Below are positions 60,471 through 64,000 of a stretch of DNA of 64,000 nt, one piece after another. The DNA is from Sanghuangporus weigelae. Its lineage: Eukaryota; Basidiomycota; Agaricomycetes; Hymenochaetales; Hymenochaetaceae. How positions within the stretch are numbered: the first letter of the stretch is position 1; every line of letters begins with the position of its first letter. The stretch spans positions 2,418,001 to 2,482,000 of the forward strand of contig CP137321.1 of the NCBI GenBank assembly GCA_033182465.1, given 5' to 3'. The notes beneath the pieces are model-generated. The model searched no databases and had not been told where the DNA came from. It worked only from the letters and a program-made list of their open reading frames with translations. The position numbers and the translations under genes are program-made.

Positions 60471-62320
60471 TTAGCGTGTAGACACAACCGATTCGGCAAT
60501 ATAGAGCCTCTGTCCGGGGGCAATCGCGTTCGGATCGACTTGCTCAAGACCACCATGCAACGCTCCTACACGCATGGTTGAAAGAAGCTACAGGGTAATA
60601 GATAATCAGTCGTTAAGCTACTTCGTAATAAAGAGCGCCACCACGGAAGCGGGAAACCTCTTAAGAATCGGAGACGCACGTTGTGGGCTGCGTTTGAGTG
60701 TTCGTAGACTCCACCGAAAAAAGAAGCGGTGCAATCTGTTCCTAATGACTTCTCCAGGAGTTCGCTTCCACCTGGATGCCGGTCCACGAACTCTGATACG
60801 TCGTGTATGAAGCCGGCCACGAGGACGAGAGACCGTGTTCGCGATTCTTCCTTGACTGATAGGCGTTTGACAGAAGCACAAGAAGAAAAGAAGTCGAAGT
60901 GTAAGAACGTTGAATGCGGCTTTAGATCCATTATTACTTACATCTTTCCCAGCTGATCACGGGCAAGTCATCGGATTTGGTTGGCCAAGAGATTGAATCC
61001 TGTTCAACCTTAAGCTTCTTTAGTGACATCGCCAACTGCCCTTTGCAAATTTCGTTTTCGGGAAACCTCTGCAGATGCGACGCAAGTCTCAGATGCGAGA
61101 GGGCCCATATGATCCATTTTGTTGGATCATATTGATACCACTTGACGGCGTTCCGATAGTCCATGGGAAACTGGTGGTGAAAGTTATGATAGCCTTCCCC
61201 GAGAGTTAAGATTGCCGTTAAGAGATGGTCGCGAGGGGTATGTTTGTCATCATACGGGGAATCCCCCAGCCAATGAGCAAGGGAATTTACACAAAAGACG
61301 GACTGAAAAGTGGAAAACGAATCAGCATTCCTTGCTCGACGAACTCAGATTTGAGAGTATGTGTTCACGTGGTGCGTCATAGTAATGCGAGCAAAACCTG
61401 CGATGAACAATCCACCACGCCAATCACCCCAAAAATATCCTGGGATGAACCACGGGACTAGAATGCCTACGACGAGTGATAGTGGGAAGTAGTACTTGCG
61501 CTGCCATTGTACGACCTTATTTTGCGACAAGTCACGGACATCGCATCTTCCAGGAGTAATTTTGGGCTTGACAAGCATCCAGCCAATATGAGTATACCAG
61601 AAGCCCTTCCGAGCGTCGTACGGGTCTAGATCGGTATCCGTGTACCTGAACGGAAAAAAAATTAGAGTTAGTGTATGCTCGGGCGCGAATCATTCAAGTA
61701 GTCAAACAAGATTAGCCGCTCCAGGGAAGATATTCACCTGTGATGAGACCTATGATTTCGAGCCCACCATCTGATTGCTCCCTGCACTGCACCTGCACCC
61801 GCGATCGCCAGGAAGTACTGCAACGGGATGGAAGCTTTGTATGAACGATGCGACCATAGACGGTGGTAACCTTGTCACGGACGACGTCAACACGGAATCT
61901 TATGGAAGACTTGAAGTTCCGATCACTCACCGGCAGTGATTGCTACATCAAAGTTAATTAAGCAAAGACAGTTCAATCCGAGCTGAACACCAGTAAATTC
62001 CGACCAGGCTTACCAAACATATTAACAACATAGCACAAAAAGGCGAACACAATTGTTGCTTTATAGAGCCTCGTAGTACAAAGTCCATAGATAGAGAGAA
62101 GCGGCGTGATTGTGACTACGCCGAGGTTAAACCAACGGATCTCTGAGGCGAGCTTTTTGAGAGTAGCAGCAGGACGAGAAGCGGTGCCATGTAGAGACGG
62201 CGTAGAAGACCTTGAATGTGTCTCCGCTGAAGGTTCCTGTCTAGACGGAAGCAGAATCGAACCGGTAGTTGTAGCAGTCTTGGACAGTGTTCGCGCCGGC
62301 ATGGTAGTCGTCGCAGACAT
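60471..62320 (-). CDS. OLE1: delta-9 fatty acid desaturase with C-terminal cytochrome b5 (Ole1)
   Basis: Acyl-CoA delta-9 desaturase of the ER, which makes the first cis double bond in palmitoyl- and stearoyl-CoA. Exons: 62320-62014, 61942-61931, 61870-61738, 61645-61369, 61302-60942, 60855-60680 and 60587-60471; 460 residues. An upstream ATG in frame at 62371 would add 17. Three His boxes bind the di-iron centre: HRLWSH (109-114), HRSHH (146-150) and GYHNFHH (280-286), with further ligand region [14 protein letters not shown]. Membrane helices surround residues 60-100 and 190-235. The C-terminal cytochrome b5 supplies electrons: [12 protein letters not shown] (haem His about 390), then the second His in YEHSNAAHN, ending [13 protein letters not shown]. 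The second exon is only 12 nt (codes the ITA of AITAGYHRLW). The gene is head to head with the CFA synthase. Confidence 0.95.
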
Positions 62321-62543
62321 GACGAGTTGAGCACGAAGAAGAGCGGACATACACTTCTCCCGAAGGGACACACTGACACAGAAATTGGCTATAACGCCGT
62401 AGATTTGCCATTTTTAAAGGTTCAGAGACGGTGGTCGCCTGCTTTACAAAATGTTGATAATCCGGTAAGAGAGAACAGAGTTGCCTCCGCGTCAGGGTGC
62501 GAAAAAAATGTCGCGAGGTCCCCAGACACCTTACGGAGATATG

Positions 62544-62566
62544 TGTACAAATTAATTAATTGTACA
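62544..62566. promoter_or_regulatory. inverted repeat TGTACAA-N9-TTGTACA
   Basis: Perfect 7-nt arms flank an AT-only centre (ATTAATTAA). It lies about 224 nt upstream of OLE1 and 675 nt upstream of the CFA gene. The symmetry suits a dimeric regulator. Which one, if any, is unknown. Confidence 0.45.
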
Positions 62567-63136
62567 TCATTTCAAGCGAACCCCATATTTCCCGATCCGA
62601 TGGCATCCGAAAACGGCAGGCATCAGCAAGCGTGGCTGCCACGCTGTAACTCTGAATAGACTTTGATCATTGCAAAGACCGATCTAAATGCTACTCCTGC
62701 AAGTTTACATTCTCACACGCATTCTGTATGTCTCTCTCTGGTGTAACTCGGTCGCTTGCCTCGGGAACCCGTCCTTGGAGATCCTCATGCCGCCACCGCC
62801 GCTTTTTTTTAAAATTAAAAAATTTCTCGCTTATACGGATCTGTACAGACCTGACCTGAAACTCCAAAATGAAGGCCCAGCGCTGCTTACGTCCATATGC
62901 ATGCGAACGGAACTCGCCTCGCCTCCACATTTGGTTCTTGACGAAGCCTGCTTCTCTTCTAGATTGTTAGATCTTTGGCATGGAGCAAACTTAGTCGCGT
63001 AGTCCCTTGAAACAGGCTCCGAGCCCAATTGTGATTCTCCGAGTCACACTCCTCTTGCAGTTGCATTTCCAATGTTAACAAGAGCATCTGGTCTTCATGC
63101 GCGGATTCGTGCCGTGGGCATCCATTTCCGATCGCC

Positions 63137-63143
63137 TATATAA
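63137..63143 (+). promoter_or_regulatory. TATA box of the CFA synthase gene
   Basis: TATATAA lies 98 nt before the ATG at 63241, followed by a CT-rich leader typical of fungal transcript starts. Confidence 0.55.
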
Positions 63144-63240
63144 CTAGCTCTGCTTTTCCCTCTCTTCCCTCCCAGTGTCGAATCATCTGCGACGTCCCAA
63201 CTCTCCATCTGTTCTTCGTCGATTTCAGCCTTTGTTCGCC

Positions 63241-63992
63241 ATGGGTGCTGCAGTGTCTACCTCCATCGGCATCGTATCACCTCCGTCTGTGCCCTCTTTG
63301 TCTGTGTCTCTACCGAGGCCGCGAGAGTGGTTGATATCTTTTGGTAATGCATCCTTCTTTTGTCTTTCGACGTCATGAAATTCCATTCTAATTCTTATAT
63401 CTGTTGCCCAACAGCCCGATCGTCTCTTGTGGCAGTCCTTGAATCTGCTATCACCGTTGGACACCTGACTATCATCGACAAGGATAAAGTCTTCGAGTTC
63501 GGCGAGCGAACTGAGAACGGAAATGACGTCCAGCTTACGGTCATTAACGACACATTCTGGAGTCGTCTTCTCATGTAAGACCCATTTGTCATCAGAGCAC
63601 TCAGGCAATTATTGATTTCCGTTCGTGCATCCAGTTCTAGTGACTTGGGCTGTGAGATCCTACGTGCAAGCTTCGTCCACGCAATAACTTATATTTTTTC
63701 TAGTCTCCGAGGCATACATGATCGGCGACGTGCAGGTCTCCGATTTAAAGGCTGTGTTTGATGTAAGTGTCAATATTGAGTTGTATTGAATTGAGAAGGC
63801 TAATTGCCTTGCCCGATCGGTGTTTCATAGCTTTGGCTCGATAATCAAGTCGGGATGTCCAACTTATCGTCAACTATAAACCGGGTAGTTTCTGCTATCA
63901 GCGGTTTATCGATTGCGTTCCTTGGCCAGACCAAATCCAAAGCACGTCTTAACGCCATCGCGAGCTATGACCAATCAAACGAGCTATTCAAG
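63241..63992 (+). CDS. cyclopropane-fatty-acyl-phospholipid synthase family protein (5' part)
   Basis: Five exons lie in the window: 63241-63343, 63415-63574, 63635-63651, 63704-63762 and 63831-63992. They give the first 167 residues; the last exon ends at a GTGAGG donor and the gene runs past the right edge. The sequence matches the N-terminal part of CFA synthases: GHLTIIDKDKVFEFGE, LTVINDTFWSRLLISSDLGF, SEAYMIGDVQVSDLKAVFD, WLDNQ and ASYDQSNELFK (the 'HYD.SN..F' region just before the SAM-binding domain, here with Ser for His). The family transfers a methylene from S-adenosylmethionine to a cis double bond in membrane lipid acyl chains. The methyltransferase core itself is outside the window. 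No N-terminal membrane helix is seen, unlike the related sphingolipid C9-methyltransferases. Exon 3 is only 17 nt. Confidence 0.85.
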
Positions 63993-64000
63993 GTGAGGGC

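Larger units (their letters stand above)
62321..63240. promoter_or_regulatory. divergent promoter region of OLE1 and the CFA synthase
   Basis: 920 bp between two start codons that point apart. It includes an inverted repeat at 62544-62566 and a TATA box for the right-hand gene at 63137-63143. T- and A-runs lie at 62793-62825. No gene is seen. Confidence 0.55.

Noticed and set aside
1-64000. tRNA, rRNA or CRISPR features
   Set aside because: No cloverleaf-like pair of A- and B-box sequences, no rRNA core sequence and no regularly spaced short repeats were found. GGGTTCAAGCC near 22 and 3664 resembles a B box but has no matching A box or stems.

Overview
The window looks like a chromosome segment of a filamentous basidiomycete, most likely an Agaricomycete. 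The signs are genes cut by many 45-100 nt introns (GT..AG, rarely GC..AG), coding exons as short as 6-12 nt, long Q/G/P/S-rich regulators, an Ole1-type desaturase fused to cytochrome b5, a cyclopropane-fatty-acid-synthase family gene, and a decayed DUF6534-like membrane-protein locus. I read every gene model by hand, joining frames at splice sites; lengths and exon lists come from that reading, with no transcript or database support.

Layout. 1-4.2 kb: a local duplication containing an acidic orphan gene (minus), a decayed partial copy of it, and two copies of its upstream region. 4.5-8.4 kb: ribosomal protein uL2 (RPL8), a WW-domain Gly/Tyr-rich protein, and the U3 snoRNP protein Imp3. 9.6-15.7 kb: a 1,924-residue LIM-domain-binding (Ldb1/PtaB/Mfg1-type) co-regulator whose first 1,400 residues are one prion-like exon. 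17.4-18.9 kb: a Pho80/Pcl-type cyclin. 20.0-23.2 kb: a WD40 protein with a possible splice-controlled frame switch. 24.8-27.9 kb: a large disordered protein with a small Cys cluster. 28.9-32.6 kb: a PNUTS/Ppn1/Ref2-type PP1 regulator. 33.2-34.5 kb: an HMG-box protein. 35.7-40.2 kb: Rad16. 40.5-41.5 kb: the COMPASS subunit Shg1. 41.8-43.2 kb: uroporphyrinogen decarboxylase. 44.0-46.2 kb: Cdc14. 47.1-53.1 kb: a 20-exon kinesin-3 (UNC-104/KIF1). 53.2-60.4 kb: gene-poor DNA with remnants of a DUF6534-like gene. 60.5-62.4 kb: the delta-9 desaturase, head to head with a CFA synthase (63.2 kb to the right edge, partial).

Genes working together. The block from 28.9 to 41.5 kb is rich in chromatin and nuclear functions (PP1 regulator, HMG-box, Rad16, COMPASS). 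The right-edge pair is biochemically coherent: a delta-9 desaturase makes the cis double bond that CFA synthases modify, and the two genes share a divergent promoter with an inverted repeat. Several genes form divergent pairs (IMP3/LDB, PPN1/HMG, SHG1/HEM12, OLE1/CFA).

I found no convincing new multi-gene system. The strongest leads are competing donors that preserve or break a zinc finger in the PNUTS gene, the frame switch in the WD40 gene, the desaturase/CFA pair, the micro-exons inside catalytic motifs, and the expanding orphan family at the left edge.
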